Positions 1 to 12,285 of a stretch of 64,000 nt of DNA are shown in pieces. The stretch is taken from contig NW_026912190.1 in assembly GCF_963662255.1 (NCBI RefSeq), positions 1 to 64,000 on the forward strand, written 5' to 3'. Source of the DNA: Cinclus cinclus (taxonomy: Eukaryota; Chordata; Aves; Passeriformes; Cinclidae). The first letter of the stretch is position 1, and each line of letters opens with the position of its first letter. The notes below the pieces were generated by a model. That model was not told the DNA's origin. It saw only the letters and a list, made by a program, of their open reading frames with translations, and ran no database searches. Made by a program: the position numbers and the translations under genes.

Positions 1-2041
1 TAGACTACAAAAATTCCATAAGGACGAGGATTTCTCCCAGACCAAAGCTGCCCCCTCCTCCAAACCTGGCTGCCATCGGAGGCCCAAACGCGCCCCACAA
101 AATGACATCTGCATTGAGGGTTCTTGAGTTTGGCTTCTTGGGGAAAAGTGCCTCCTTTCGGAGTCAACTTGCCTAACTTGCCTGCGGCCCATGCGGGGTT
201 TTTGCCTACAAAAATTCCATAAGGACGAGGATTTCTCCCAGACCAAAGCTGCCCCCTCCTCCAAACCTGGCTGCCATGGGAGGCCCAAACGCGCCCTAGA
301 AAATGACACCTGCCAAGTGGGCTCTTGAGTTTGGCTTCTTGGGGAAAAGTGACTCCTTTCAAAACCAACTTGCCTGCGTCCCGTCCCGGGCTTTTGCTAC
401 AAAAATTCCATAAGGACGAGGATTCCTCCCAGACCAAAGCTGCCCCCTCCTCCAAACCTGGCTGACATCGGAGGCCCAAACGCGCCCTACAAAATGACAT
501 CTGCCAAGTGGGCTCTTGAGTTTGGCTTTCTGGGGAAAAGTGCCTCCTTTCGGAGTCAACTTGCCTGCGGCTCATGCAGGGGTTTTGCCTACAAAAATTC
601 CATAAGGACGAGGATTTCTCCCAGACCAAAGCTGCCCCCTCCTCCAAACCTGGCTGCCATCGGAGGCCCAAACGCGCCCTACAAAATGACACCTGCCAAG
701 TGGGCTCTTGAGTTTGGCTTCTTGGGGAAAATTGCCTCCTTTCGGAGTCAACTTGCCGGCGGCCCATGCAGGGCTTTTGCCTACAAAAATTCCATAAGGA
801 CGAGGATTCCTCCCAGACCAAAGCTGCCCCCTCCGCCAAACCTGGCTGCCATCGGAGGCCCAAACGCGCCCTACAAAATGACATCTGCCAAGCGGGCTCT
901 TGAGTTTGGCTTCTTGGGGAAAAGTGCCTCCTTTCGGAGTCAACTTGCAGGGCTTTTGCCTCCAAAAATTCCATAAGGACGAGGATTTCTCCCAGACCAA
1001 AGCTGCCCCCTCCTCCAAACCTGGCTGCCATCGGAGGCCGAAACGTGCCCTACAAAATGACATCTGCCAAGTGGGCTCTTGAGTTTGGCTTCTTGGGTGG
1101 AAGTACCTCCTTTCAAAGCCAACTTGCCTGCGGCCCGTCCTGGGCTTTTGCCTACAAAAATTCCATAAGGACGAGGATTTCTCCCAGACCAAAGCTGCCC
1201 CCTCCTCCAAACCTGGCTGCCATCGGAGGCCCAAACGCGCCCCACCAAATGACACCTGCATTGAGGGTTCTTGAGTTTGGCTTCCTGGGGAAAAGTGCCT
1301 CCTTTCGGAGTCAACTTGCCTGCGGCCCATGCAGGGCTTTTGCCTACAAAAATTCCATAAGGACGAGGATTTCTCCCAGACCAAAGCTGCCCCCTCCTCC
1401 AAACCTGGCTGCCATCGGAGGCCCAAACGTGCCCTACAAAATGACACCTGCCAAGTGGGCTCTTGAGTTTGGCTTCTTGGGTGGAAGTGCCTCCTTTCAA
1501 AGCCAACTTGCCTGCGGCCCGTCCTGGGCTTTTGCCTCCAAAAATTCCATAAGGACGAGGATTTCTCCCAGACCAAAGCTGCCCCCTCCTCCAAACCTGG
1601 CTGCCATCGGAGGCCCAAACGCGCCCTACAAAATGACATCTGCCAAGTGGGCTCTTGAGTTTGGCTTCTTGCGGAAAAGTGCCTCCTTTCAAAGCCAACT
1701 TGCCTAACTAGCCTGCGGCCCGTGCTGGGCTTTAGACTACAAAAATTCCAAAAGGACGAGGATTTCTCCCAGACCAAAGCTGCCCCCTCCTCCAAACCTG
1801 GCTGCCATCAGAGGACCAAACGCGCCCCACAAAATGACATCTGCATTGAGGGTTCTTGAGTTTGGCTTCTTGGGGAAAAGTGCCTCCTTTCGGAGTCAAC
1901 TTGCCTAACTTGCCTGCGGCCCATGCGGGGTTTTTGCCTACAAAAATTCCATAAGGACGAGGATTTCTCCCAGACCAAAGCTGCCCCCTCCTCCAAACCT
2001 GGCTGACATCGGAGGCCCAAACGCGCCCTACAAAATGACAC
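1..2041. repeat. Array segment 1: mixed HOR start of window
   Basis: Monomers start at 9, 210, 401, 593, 785, 964, 1156, 1348, 1540, 1741 and 1942; the window begins inside a unit ending TTTAGACTAC-like (TAGACTAC at 1-8). From about 1040 onward the segment matches 6120-7595 at an offset of 5080 bp (26 monomers) and 14699-16174 at 13659 bp, so a block of about 1.5 kb is present three times. The units at 401 and 593 also match 2133 and 2325 (offset 1732 bp). Confidence 0.85.
785..963 (+). repeat. 179-bp monomer with 13-bp internal deletion
   Basis: This is the only 179-bp unit in the window. Around 940-955 the sequence runs CAACTTGCAGGGCTTTTG, whereas related monomers have CTGCGGCCCATGC between CTTGC and AGGG. 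The lost 13 bases lie between two TGC trinucleotides, one of which remains, as expected from slippage or microhomology-mediated loss. The deleted segment contains most of a possible hairpin (CCTGC, seven-base loop, GCAGG) present in parental monomers. Confidence 0.9.
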
Positions 2042-4188
2042 CTGCCAAGTGGGCTCTTGAGTTTGGCTTCTTGGGGAAAAGTGACTCCTTTCAAAACCAA
2101 CTTGCCTGCGTCCCGTCCTGGGCTTTTGCTACAAAAATTCCATAAGGACGAGGATTCCTCCCAGACCAAAGCTGCCCCCTCCTCCAAACCTGGCTGCCAT
2201 CGGAGGCCCAAACGCGCCCTACAAAATGACATCTGCCAAGTGGGCTCTTGAGTTTGGCTTTCTGGGGAAAAGTGCCTCCTTTCGGAGTCAACTTGCCTGC
2301 GGCTCATGCAGGGGTTTTGCCTACAAAAATTCCATAAGGACGAGGATTTCTCCCAGACCAAAGCTGCCCCCTCCTCCAAACCTGGCTGCCATCGGAGGCC
2401 CAAACGCGCCCTACAAAATGACACCTGCCAAGTGGGCTCTTGAGTTTGGCTTCTTGGGGAAAATTGCCTCCTTTCGGAGTCAACTTGCCGGCGGCCCATG
2501 CAGGGCTTTTGCCTCCAAAAATTCCATAAGGACGAGGATTTCTCCCAGACCAAAGCTGCCCCCTCCTCCAAACCTGGCTGCCATCGGAGGCCCAAACGCG
2601 CCCTAGAAAATGACACCTGCCAAGTGGGCTCTTGAGTTTGGCTTCTTGGGGAAAAGTGCCTCCTTTCGGAGCCAACTTGCCTAACTTGCCTGCGGCCCGT
2701 CCTGGGCTTTTGCCTCCAAAAATTCCATAAGGACGAGGATTTCTCCCAGACCAAAGCTGCCCCCTCCTCCAAACCTGGCTACCATCGGAGGCCCAAACGC
2801 GCCCTACAAAATGACATCTGCCAAGTGGGCTCTTGAGTTTGGCTTTCTGGGGAAAAGTGCCTCCTTTCGGAGCCAACTTGCCTAACTTGCCTGCGGCCCG
2901 TCCTGGGCTTTTGCCTCCAAAAATTCCAGAAGGGCGAGGATTTCTCCCAGACCAAAGCTGCCCCCTCCTCCAAACCTGGCTGCCATCGGAGGCCCAAACG
3001 CGCCCCACAAAATGACACCTGCATTGAGGGTTCTTGAGTTTGGCTTCCTGGGGAAAAGTGCCTCCTTTCGGAGTCAACTTGCCTGCGGCCCATGCAGGGC
3101 TTTTGCCTCCAAAAATTCCATAAGGACGAGGATTTCTCCCAGACCAAAGCTGCCCCCTCCTCCAAACCTGGCTGCCATTGGAGGCCCAAACGTGCCCTAC
3201 AAAATAACACCTGCCAAGTGGGCTCTTGAGTTTGGCTTCTTGGGTGGAAGTGCCTCCTTTCAAAGCCAACTTGCCTGCGGCCCGTCCTGGGCTTTTGCCT
3301 ACAAAAATTCCATAAGGACGAGGATTTCTCCCAGACCAAAGCTGCCCCCTCCTCCAAACCTGGCTGCCATCGGAGGCCCAAACGCGCCCTACAAAATGAC
3401 ATCTGCCAAGTGGGCTCTTGAGTTTGGCTTCTTGCGGAAAAGTGCCTCCTTTCAAAGCCAACTTGCCTAACTAGCCTGCGGCCCGTGCTGGGCTTTGGAC
3501 TACAAAAATTCCATAAGGACGAGGATTTCTCCCAGAAGAAAGCTGCCCCCTCCTCCAAACCTGGCTGCCATCAGAGGCCCAAACGCGCCCCACAAAATGA
3601 CATCTGCATTGAGGGTTCTTGAGTTTGGCTTCTTGGGGAAAAGTGCCTCCATTCGGAGTCAACTTGCCTAACTTGCCTGCGGCCCATGCGGGGTTTTTGC
3701 CTACAAAAATTCCATAAGGACGAGGATTTCTCCCAGACCAAAGCTGCCCCCTCCTCCAAACCTGGCTGCCATCGGAGGCCCAAACGCGCCCTACAAAATG
3801 ACACCTGCCAAGTGGGCTCTTGAGTTTGGCTTCTTGGGGAAAATTGCCTCCTTTCGGAGTCAACTTGCCGGCGGCCCATGCAGGGCTTTTGCCTACAAAA
3901 ATTCCATAAGGACGAGGATTTCTCCCAGAACAAAGCTGCCCCCTCCTCCAAACCTGGCTGCCATCGGAGGCCCAAACGCGCCCTACAAAATGACATCTGC
4001 CAAGCGGGCTCTTGAGTTTGGCTTCTTGGGGAAAAGTGCCTCCTTTCGGAGTCAACTTGCCGGCGGCCCATGCAGGGCTTTTGCCTCCAAAAATTCCATA
4101 AGGACGAGGATTTCTCCCAGACCAAAGCTGCCCCCTCCTCCAAACCTGGCTGCCATCGGAGGCCCAAACGTGCCCTACAAAATGACAT
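2042..4188. repeat. 11-monomer HOR unit, copy 1 (2147 bp)
   Basis: Monomers start at 2133, 2325, 2517, 2718, 2919, 3111, 3303, 3504, 3705, 3897 and 4089. The lengths run 192-192-201-201 twice, then 192-192-191. The segment matches the following copy at a constant 2147-bp offset over 2042-3978, with scattered substitutions (about 99% identity from the parts I compared). The last 200 bp or so do not match what follows copy 2. Confidence 0.85.
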
Positions 4189-6125
4189 CTGCCAAGTGGG
4201 CTCTTGAGTTTGGCTTCTTGGGGAAAAGTGACTCCTTTCAAAACCAACTTGCCTGCGTCCCGTCCTGGGCTTTTGCTACAAAAATTCCATAAGGACGAGG
4301 ATTCCTCCCAGACCAAAGCTGCCCCCTCCTCCAAACCTGGCTGCCATCGGAGGCCCAAACGCGCCCTACAAAATGACATCTGCCAAGTGGGCTCTTGAGT
4401 TTGGCTTTCTGGGGAAAAGTGCCTCCTTTCGGAGTCAACTTGCCTGCGGCTCATGCAGGGGTTTTGCCTACAAAAATTCCATAAGGACGAGGATTTCTCC
4501 CAGACCAAAGCTGCCCCCTCCTCCAAACCTGCCTGCCATCGGAGGCCCAAACGCGCCCTACAAAATGACACCTGCCAAGTGGGCTCTTGAGTTTGGCTTC
4601 TTGGGGAAAATTGCCTCCTTTCGGAGTCAACTTGCCGGCGGCCCATGCAGGGCTTTTGCCTCCAAAAATTCCATAAGGACGAGGATTTCTCCCAGACCAA
4701 AGCTGCCCCCTCCTCCAAACCTGGCTGCCATCGGAGGCCCAAACGCGCCCTACAAAATGACACCTGCCAAGTGGGCTCTTGAGTTTGGCTTCTTGGGGAA
4801 AAGTGCCTCCTTTCGGAGCCAACTTGCCTAACTTGCCTGCGGCCCGTCCTGGGCTTTTGCCTCCAAAAATTCCATAAGGACGAGGATTTCTCCCAGACCA
4901 AAGCTGCCCCCTCCTCCAAACCTGGCTGCCATCAGAGGCCCAAATGCGCCCCACCAAATGACATCTGCCAAGTGGGCTCTTGAGTTTGGCTTTCTGGGGA
5001 AAAGTGCCTCCTTTCGGAGCCAACTTGCCTAACTTGCCTGCGGCCCGTCCTGGGCTTTTGCCTCCAAAAATTCCAGAAGGGCGAGGATTTCTCCCAGACC
5101 AAAGCTGCCCCCTCCTCCAAACCTGGCTGCCATCGGAGGCCCAAACGCGCCCCACAAAATGACACCTGCATTGAGGGTTCTTGAGTTTGGCTTCCTGGGG
5201 AAAAGTGCCTCCTTTCGGAGTCAACTTGCCTGCGGCCCATGCAGGGCTTTTGCCTCCAAAAATTCCATAAGGACGAGGATTTCTCCCAGACCAAAGCTGC
5301 CCCCTCCTCCAAACCTGGCTGCCATTGGAGGCCCAAACGTGCCCTACAAAATAACACCTGCCAAGTGGGCTCTTGAGTTTGGCTTCTTGGGTGGAAGTGC
5401 CTCCTTTCAAAGCCAACTTGCCTGCGGCCCGTCCTGGGCTTTTGCCTACAAAAATTCCATAAGGACGAGGATTTCTCCCAGACCAAAGCTGCCCCCTCCT
5501 CCAAACCTGGCTGCCATCGGAGGCCCAAACGCGCCCTACAAAATGACATCTGCCAAGTGGGCTCTTGAGTTTGGCTTCTTGCGGAAAAGTGCCTCCTTTC
5601 GGAGCCAACTTGCCTAACTAGCCTGCGGCCCGTGCTGGGCTTTGGACTACAAAAATTCCATAAGGACGAGGATTTCTCCCAGAAGAAAGCTGCCCCCTCC
5701 TCCAAACCTGGCTGCCATCAGAGGCCCAAACGCGCCCCACAAAATGACATCTGCATTGAGGGTTCTTGAGTTTGGCTTCTTGGGGAAAAGTGCCTCCATT
5801 CGGAGTCAACTTGCCTAACTTGCCTGCGGCCCATGCGGGGTTTTTGCCTACAAAAATTCCATAAGGACGAGGATTTCTCCCAGACCAAAGCTGCCCCCTC
5901 CTCCAAACCTGGCTGCCATCGGAGGCCCAAACGCGCCCTACAAAATGACACCTGCCAAGTGGGCTCTTGAGTTTGGCTTCTTGGGGAAAATTGCCTCCTT
6001 TCGGAGTCAACTTGCCGGCGGCCCATGCAGGGCTTTTGCCTACAAAAATTCCATAAGGACGAGGATTTCTCCCAGAACAAAGCTGCCCCCTCCTCCAAAC
6101 CTGGCTGCCATCGGAGGCCCAAACG
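4189..6125. repeat. 11-monomer HOR unit, copy 2 (incomplete)
   Basis: Monomers start at 4280, 4472, 4664, 4865, 5066, 5258, 5450, 5651, 5852 and 6044. This copy follows copy 1 directly and ends where ACGCGCCC becomes ACGTGCCC near 6124. Beyond that point the sequence switches to a different variant order related to 1040 and 14700. Differences from copy 1 include CATCAGAGG for CATCGGAGG near 4935 and AAATGCGCCCC for AAACGCGCCC near 4943. Confidence 0.85.
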
Positions 6126-8769
6126 TGCCCTACAAAATGACATCTGCCAAGTGGGCTCTTGAGTTTGGCTTCTTGGGTGGAAGTACCTCCTTTCAAAGCC
6201 AACTTGCCTGCGGCCCGTCCTGGGCTTTTGCCTACAAAAATTCCATAAGGACGAGGATTTCTCCCAGACCAAAGCTGCCCCCTCCTCCAAACCTGGCTGC
6301 CATCGGAGGCCCAAACGCGCCCCACCAAATGACACCTGCATTGAGGGTTCTTGAGTTTGGCTTCCTGGGGAAAAGTGCCTCCTTTCGGAGTCAACTTGCC
6401 TGCGGCCCGTCCTGGGCTTTTGCCTACAAAAATTCCAGAAGGACGAGGATTTCTCCCAGACCAAAGCTGCCCCCTCCTGCAAACCTGGCTGCCATCGGAG
6501 GCCCAAACGTGCCCTACAAAATGACACCTGCCAAGTGGGCTCTTGAGTTTGGCTTCTTGGGTGGAAGTGCCTCCTTTCAAAGCCAACTTGCCTGCGGCCC
6601 GTCCTGGGCTTTTGCCTACAAAAATTCCATAAGGACGAGGATTTCTCCCAGACCAAAGCTGCCCCCTCCTCCAAACCTGGCTGCCATCGGAGGCCCAAAC
6701 GCGCCCTACAAAATGACATCTGCCAAGTGGGCTCTTGAGTTTGGCTTCTTGGGGAAAAGTGCCTCCTTTCAAAGCCAACTTGCCTAACTAGCCTGCGGCC
6801 CGTGCTGTGCTTTAGACTACAAAAATTCCATAAGGACGAGGATTTCTCCCAGACCAAAGCTGCCCCCTCCTCCAAACCTGGCTGCCATCGGAGGCCCAAA
6901 CGCGCCCCACAAAATGACATCTGCATTGAGGGTTCTTGAGTTTGGCTTCTTGGGGAAAAGTGCCTCCTTTCGGAGTCAACTTGCCTAACTTGCCTGCGGC
7001 CCATGTGGGGTTTTTGCCTACAAAAATTCCATAAGGACGAGGATTTCTCCCAGACCAAAGCTGCCCCCTCCTCCAAACCTGGCTGACATCGGAGGCCCAA
7101 ACGCGCCCTACAAAATGACACCTGCCAAGTGGGCTCTTGAGTTTGGCTTCTTGGGGAAAAGTGACTCCTTTCAAAACCAACTTGCCTGCGTCCCGTCCCG
7201 GGCTTTTGCTACAAAAATTCCATAAGGACGAGGATTCCTCCCAGACCAAAGCTGCCCCCTCCTCCAAACCTGGCTGCCATCGGAGGCCCAAACGCGCCCT
7301 ACAAAATGACATCTGCCAAGTGGGCTCTTGAGTTTGGCTTTCTGGGGAAAAGTGCCTCCTTTCGGAGTCAACTTGCCTGCGGCTCATGCAGGGGTTTTGC
7401 CTACAAAAATTCCATAAGGACGAGGATTTCTCCCAGACCAAAGCTGCCCCCTCCTCCAAACCTGGCTGCCATCGGAGGCCCAAACGCGCCCTACAAAATG
7501 ACACCTGCCAAGTGGGCTCTTGAGTTTGGCTTCTTGGGGAAAATTGCCTCCTTTCGGAGTCAACTTGCCGGCGGCCCATGCAGGGCTTTTGCCTACAAAA
7601 ATTCCATATGGACGAGGATTTCTCCCAGAACAAAGCTGCCCCCTCCTCCAAACCTGGCTGCCATCGGAGGCCCAAACGCGCCCTACAAAATGACATCTGC
7701 CAAGTGGGTTCTTGAGTTTGGCTTCTTGGGGAAAAGTGCCTCCTTTCGGAGCCAACTTGCCTAACTTGCCTGCGGCCCGTCCTGGGCTTTTGAGTACAAA
7801 AATTCCAGAAGGACGAGGATTTCTCCCAGACCAAAGCTGCCCCCTCCTCCAAACCTGGCTGCCATCGAAGGCCCAAACGCGCCCTACAAAATGACACCTG
7901 CCAAGTGGGCTCTTGAGTTTGGCTTCTTGGGGAAAAGTGACTCCTTTCAAAGCCAACTTGCCTAACTTGCCTGCGGCCCGTCCTGGGCTTTTGCCTACAA
8001 AAATTCCAGAAGGACAAGGATTTCTCCCAGACCAAAGCTGCTCCCTCCTCCAAACCTGGCTGCCATCGGAGGCCCAAACGCGCCCTACAAAATGACATCT
8101 GCCAAGTGGGCTCTTGAGTTTGGCTTCTTGGGGAAAAGTGACTCCTTTCAAAACCAACTTGCCTGCGTCCCGTCCCGGACGTTTGCTACAAAAATTCCAT
8201 AAGGACGAGGATTCCTCCCAGACCAAAGCTGCCCCCTCCGCCAAACCTGGCTGCCATCGGAGGCCCAAACGCGCCCTACAAAATGACATCTGCCAAGCGG
8301 GCTCTTGAGTTTGGCTTCTTGGGGAAAAGTGCCTCCTTTCGGAGTCAACTTGCCGGCGGCCCATGCAGGGCTTTTGCCTCCAAAAATTCCATAAGGACGA
8401 GGATTTCTCCCAGACCAAAGCTGCCCCCTCCTCCAAACCTGGCTGCCATCGGAGGCCCAAACGCGCCCTACAAAATGACACCTGCCAAGTGGGCTCTTGA
8501 GTTTGGCTTCTTGGGGAAAAGTGCTTCCTTTCGGAGCCAAATTGCCTAACTAGCCTGCGGCCCGTGCTGGGCTTTTGCCTACAAAAATTCCATAAGGACG
8601 AGGATTTCTCCCAGACCAAAGCTGCCCCCTCCTCCAAACCTGGCTGCCATCAGAGGCCCAAACGCGCCCTACAAAATGACATCTGCCAAGTGGGCTCTTG
8701 AGTTTGGCTTCTTGGGGAAAAGTGCCTCCTTTCGGAGCCAAATTGCCTAACTTGCCTGCGGCCCGTCCT
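6126..8769. repeat. Array segment: 44-monomer spaced repeat, copy 1
   Basis: Monomers start at 6236, 6428, 6620, 6821, 7022, 7213, 7405, 7597, 7798, 7999, 8190, 8382 and 8583. Homology to about 14705-17822 holds at a constant 8579-bp offset and continues through the next segment to about 9243, some 3.1 kb in all. The monomer length order is the same in both copies. The rare word CCCGGACGTTTGC at 8174 recurs at 16753 (same offset) and at 63326. Substitutions are denser here than between the 9.4-kb copies, so this duplication is older. Confidence 0.83.
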
Positions 8770-9736
8770 GGGCTTTTGCCTCCAAAAATTCCAGAAGGAC
8801 GAGGATTTCTCCCAGACCAAAGCTGCCCCCTCCTCCAAACCTGGCTGCCATCGGAGGCCCAAACGCGCCCCACAAAATGACATCTGCATTGAGGGTTCTT
8901 GAGTTTGGCTTCTTGGGGAAAAGTGCCTCCTTTCGGAGCCAACTTGCCTGCGGCCCATGCAGGGCTTTTGACTACAAAAATTCCATAAGGACGAGGATTT
9001 CTCCCAGACCAAAGCTGCCCCCTCCTCCAAACCTGGCTGCCATCGGAGGCCCAAACGTGCCCTACAAAATGACACCTGCCAAGTGGGCTCTTGAGTTTGG
9101 CTTCTTGGGTGGAAGTGCCTCCTTTCAAAGCCAACTTGCCTGCGGCCCGTCCTGGGCTTTTGCTACAAAAATTCCATAAGGACGAGGATTTCTCCCAGAC
9201 CAAAGCTGCCCCCTCCTCCAAACCTGGCTGCCATCGGAGGCCCAAACGCGCCCTACAAAATGACATTTGCCAAGTGGGCTCTTGAGTTTGGCTTCTTGCG
9301 GAAAAGTGCCTCCTTTCAAAGCCAACTTGCCTAACTAGCCTGCGGCCCGTGCTGGGCTTTTGACTACAAAAATTCCATAAGGACGAGGATTTCTCCCAGA
9401 CCAAAGCTGCCCCCTCCTCCAAACCTGGCTGCCATCGGAGGCCCAAACGCGCCCTACAAAATGACACCTGCCAAGTGGGCTCTTGAGTTTGGCTTCTTGG
9501 GGAAAAGTGACTCCTTTCAAAACCAACTTGCCTGCGTCCCGTCCCGGGCTTTTGCTACAAAAATTCCATAAGGACGAGGATTCCTCCCAGACCAAAGCTG
9601 CCCCCTCCTCCAAACCTGGCTGCCATCGGAGGCCCAAACGCGCCCTACAAAATGACATCTGCCAAGTGGGCTCTTGAGTTTGGCTTTCTGGGGAAATGTG
9701 CCTCCTTTCGGAGTCAACTTGCCTGCGGCCCATGCA
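8770..9736. repeat. Five-monomer HOR unit, copy 1 (967 bp)
   Basis: Monomers start at 8784, 8976, 9167, 9368 and 9559, with lengths 192, 191, 201, 191 and 192 (sum 967). The segment is followed directly by a second copy. Matching runs from 8770 to 9849 against 9737 to 10816, and I found no difference in that 1080-bp stretch. Distinctive words are GACATTTGCCAAG near 9263 and GGGGAAATGTGCC near 9692. Confidence 0.9.
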
Positions 9737-10816
9737 GGGCTTTTGCCTCCAAAAATTCCAGAAGGACGAGGATTTCTCCCAGACCAAAGCTGCCCCCTCC
9801 TCCAAACCTGGCTGCCATCGGAGGCCCAAACGCGCCCCACAAAATGACATCTGCATTGAGGGTTCTTGAGTTTGGCTTCTTGGGGAAAAGTGCCTCCTTT
9901 CGGAGCCAACTTGCCTGCGGCCCATGCAGGGCTTTTGACTACAAAAATTCCATAAGGACGAGGATTTCTCCCAGACCAAAGCTGCCCCCTCCTCCAAACC
10001 TGGCTGCCATCGGAGGCCCAAACGTGCCCTACAAAATGACACCTGCCAAGTGGGCTCTTGAGTTTGGCTTCTTGGGTGGAAGTGCCTCCTTTCAAAGCCA
10101 ACTTGCCTGCGGCCCGTCCTGGGCTTTTGCTACAAAAATTCCATAAGGACGAGGATTTCTCCCAGACCAAAGCTGCCCCCTCCTCCAAACCTGGCTGCCA
10201 TCGGAGGCCCAAACGCGCCCTACAAAATGACATTTGCCAAGTGGGCTCTTGAGTTTGGCTTCTTGCGGAAAAGTGCCTCCTTTCAAAGCCAACTTGCCTA
10301 ACTAGCCTGCGGCCCGTGCTGGGCTTTTGACTACAAAAATTCCATAAGGACGAGGATTTCTCCCAGACCAAAGCTGCCCCCTCCTCCAAACCTGGCTGCC
10401 ATCGGAGGCCCAAACGCGCCCTACAAAATGACACCTGCCAAGTGGGCTCTTGAGTTTGGCTTCTTGGGGAAAAGTGACTCCTTTCAAAACCAACTTGCCT
10501 GCGTCCCGTCCCGGGCTTTTGCTACAAAAATTCCATAAGGACGAGGATTCCTCCCAGACCAAAGCTGCCCCCTCCTCCAAACCTGGCTGCCATCGGAGGC
10601 CCAAACGCGCCCTACAAAATGACATCTGCCAAGTGGGCTCTTGAGTTTGGCTTTCTGGGGAAATGTGCCTCCTTTCGGAGTCAACTTGCCTGCGGCCCAT
10701 GCAGGGCTTTTGCCTCCAAAAATTCCAGAAGGACGAGGATTTCTCCCAGACCAAAGCTGCCCCCTCCTCCAAACCTGGCTGCCATCGGAGGCCCAAACGC
10801 GCCCCACAAAATGACA
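9737..10816. repeat. Five-monomer HOR unit, copy 2 plus 113-bp extension
   Basis: Monomers start at 9751, 9943, 10134, 10335, 10526 and 10718. This copy is identical to the previous one at a 967-bp offset until 10817, where ATGACACCTG replaces ATGACATCTG. At the 5' end the copies part at 8769/9736, just inside the GTCCTGGG/ATGCAGGG word. Both edges sit inside otherwise similar monomers, as expected from unequal crossing-over in register. Confidence 0.9.
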
Positions 10817-11302
10817 CCTGCATTGAGGGTTCTTGAGTTTGGCTTCCTGGGGAAAAGTGCCTCCTTTCGGAGTCAACTTGCCTGCGGCCCATGCAGGGCT
10901 TTTGCCTCCAAAAATTCCAGAAGGACGAGGATTTCTCCCAGACCAAAGCTGCCCCCTCCTCCAAACCTGGCTGCCATCAGAGGCCCAAACGTGCCCTACA
11001 AAATGACACCTGCCAAGTGGGCTCTTGAGTTTGGCTTCTTGGGTGGAAGTGCCTCCTTTCAAAGCCAACTTGCCTGCGGCCCGTCCTGGGCTTTTGCCTC
11101 CAAAAATTCCATAAGGACGAGGATTTCTCCCAGACCAAAGCTGCCCCCTCCTCCAAACCTGGCTGCCATCGGAGGCCCAAACGCGCCCCACAAAATGACA
11201 TCTGCATTGAGGGTTCTTGAGTTTGGCTTCTTGGGGAAAAGTGCCTCCTTTCAAAGCCAACTTGCCTAACTTGCCTGCGGCCCATGCGGGGTTTTTGCCT
11301 AC

Positions 11303-11492
11303 AAAAATTCCATAAGGACGAGGATTCCTCCCAGACCAAAGCTGCCCCCTCCTCCAAACCTGGCTGACATCGGAGGCCCAAACGCGCCCTAGAAAATGAC
11401 ACCTGCCAAGTGGGCTCTTGAGTTTGGCTTCTTGGGGAAAGTGACTCCTTTCAAAACCAACTTGCCTGCGTCCCGACCCGGGCTTTTGCTAC
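11303..11492 (+). repeat. 190-bp monomer with an extra A deletion
   Basis: This S-class unit has GGGGAAAGTGACTCC near 11435-11450 instead of GGGGAAAAGTGACTCC, losing one A in addition to the usual S-class C. No other unit in the window carries this combination, so it looks private to this monomer. Confidence 0.85.
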
Positions 11493-12085
11493 AAAAATTC
11501 CATAAGGACGAGGATTCCTCCCAGACCAAAGCTGCCCCCTCCTCCAAACCTGGCTGCCATCGGAGGCCCAAACGCGCCCTACAAAATGACATTTGCCAAG
11601 TGGGCTCTTGAGTTTGGCTTCTTGCGGAAAAGTGCCTCCTTTCAAAGCCAACTTGCCTAACTAGCCTGTGGCCCGTGCTGGGCTTTTGACTACAAAAATT
11701 CCATAAGGACGAGGATTTCTCCCAGACCAAAGCTGCCCCCTCCTCCAAACCTGGCTGCCATCGGAGGCCCAAACGCGCCCCACAAAATGACATCTGCATT
11801 GAGGGTTCTTGAGTTTGGCTTCTTGGGGAAAAGTGCCTCCTTTCGGAGCCAACTTGCCTAACTTGCCTGCGGCCCGTCCTGGGCTTTTGCCTCCAAAAAT
11901 TCCAGAAGGACGAGGATTTCTCCCAGGCCAAAGCTGCCCCCTCCTCCAAACCTGGCTGCCATCGGAGGCCCAAACGCGCCCTACAAAATGACACCTGCCA
12001 AGTGGGCTCTTGAGTTTGGCTTCTTGGGGAAAAGTGACTCCTTTCAAAACCAACTTGCCTGTGTCCCGTCCCGGGCTTTTGCTAC

Positions 12086-12285
12086 AAAAATTCCATAAGG
12101 ACGAGGATTTCTCCCAGACCAAAGCTGCCCCCTCCTCCAAACCTGGCTGCCATCGGAGGCCCAAACGCGCCCTACAAAATGACATCTGCATTGTGGGTTC
12201 TTGAGTTTGGCTTCTTGGGGAAAAGTGCCTCCTTTCAAAGCAACTTGCCTAACTTGCCTGCGGCCCATGCGGGGTTTTTGCCTAC
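12086..12285 (+). repeat. 200-bp monomer lacking one C (CAAAGCAACTTG)
   Basis: This L-class unit reads TTTCAAAGCAACTTG near 12232-12246 in place of TTTCAAAGCCAACTTG. The same loss is seen in the unit 14423-14622, so the two units share an ancestor although they lie 2.3 kb apart. Both also have the CCCATGCGGGGTTTTTGCC end. Confidence 0.88.
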
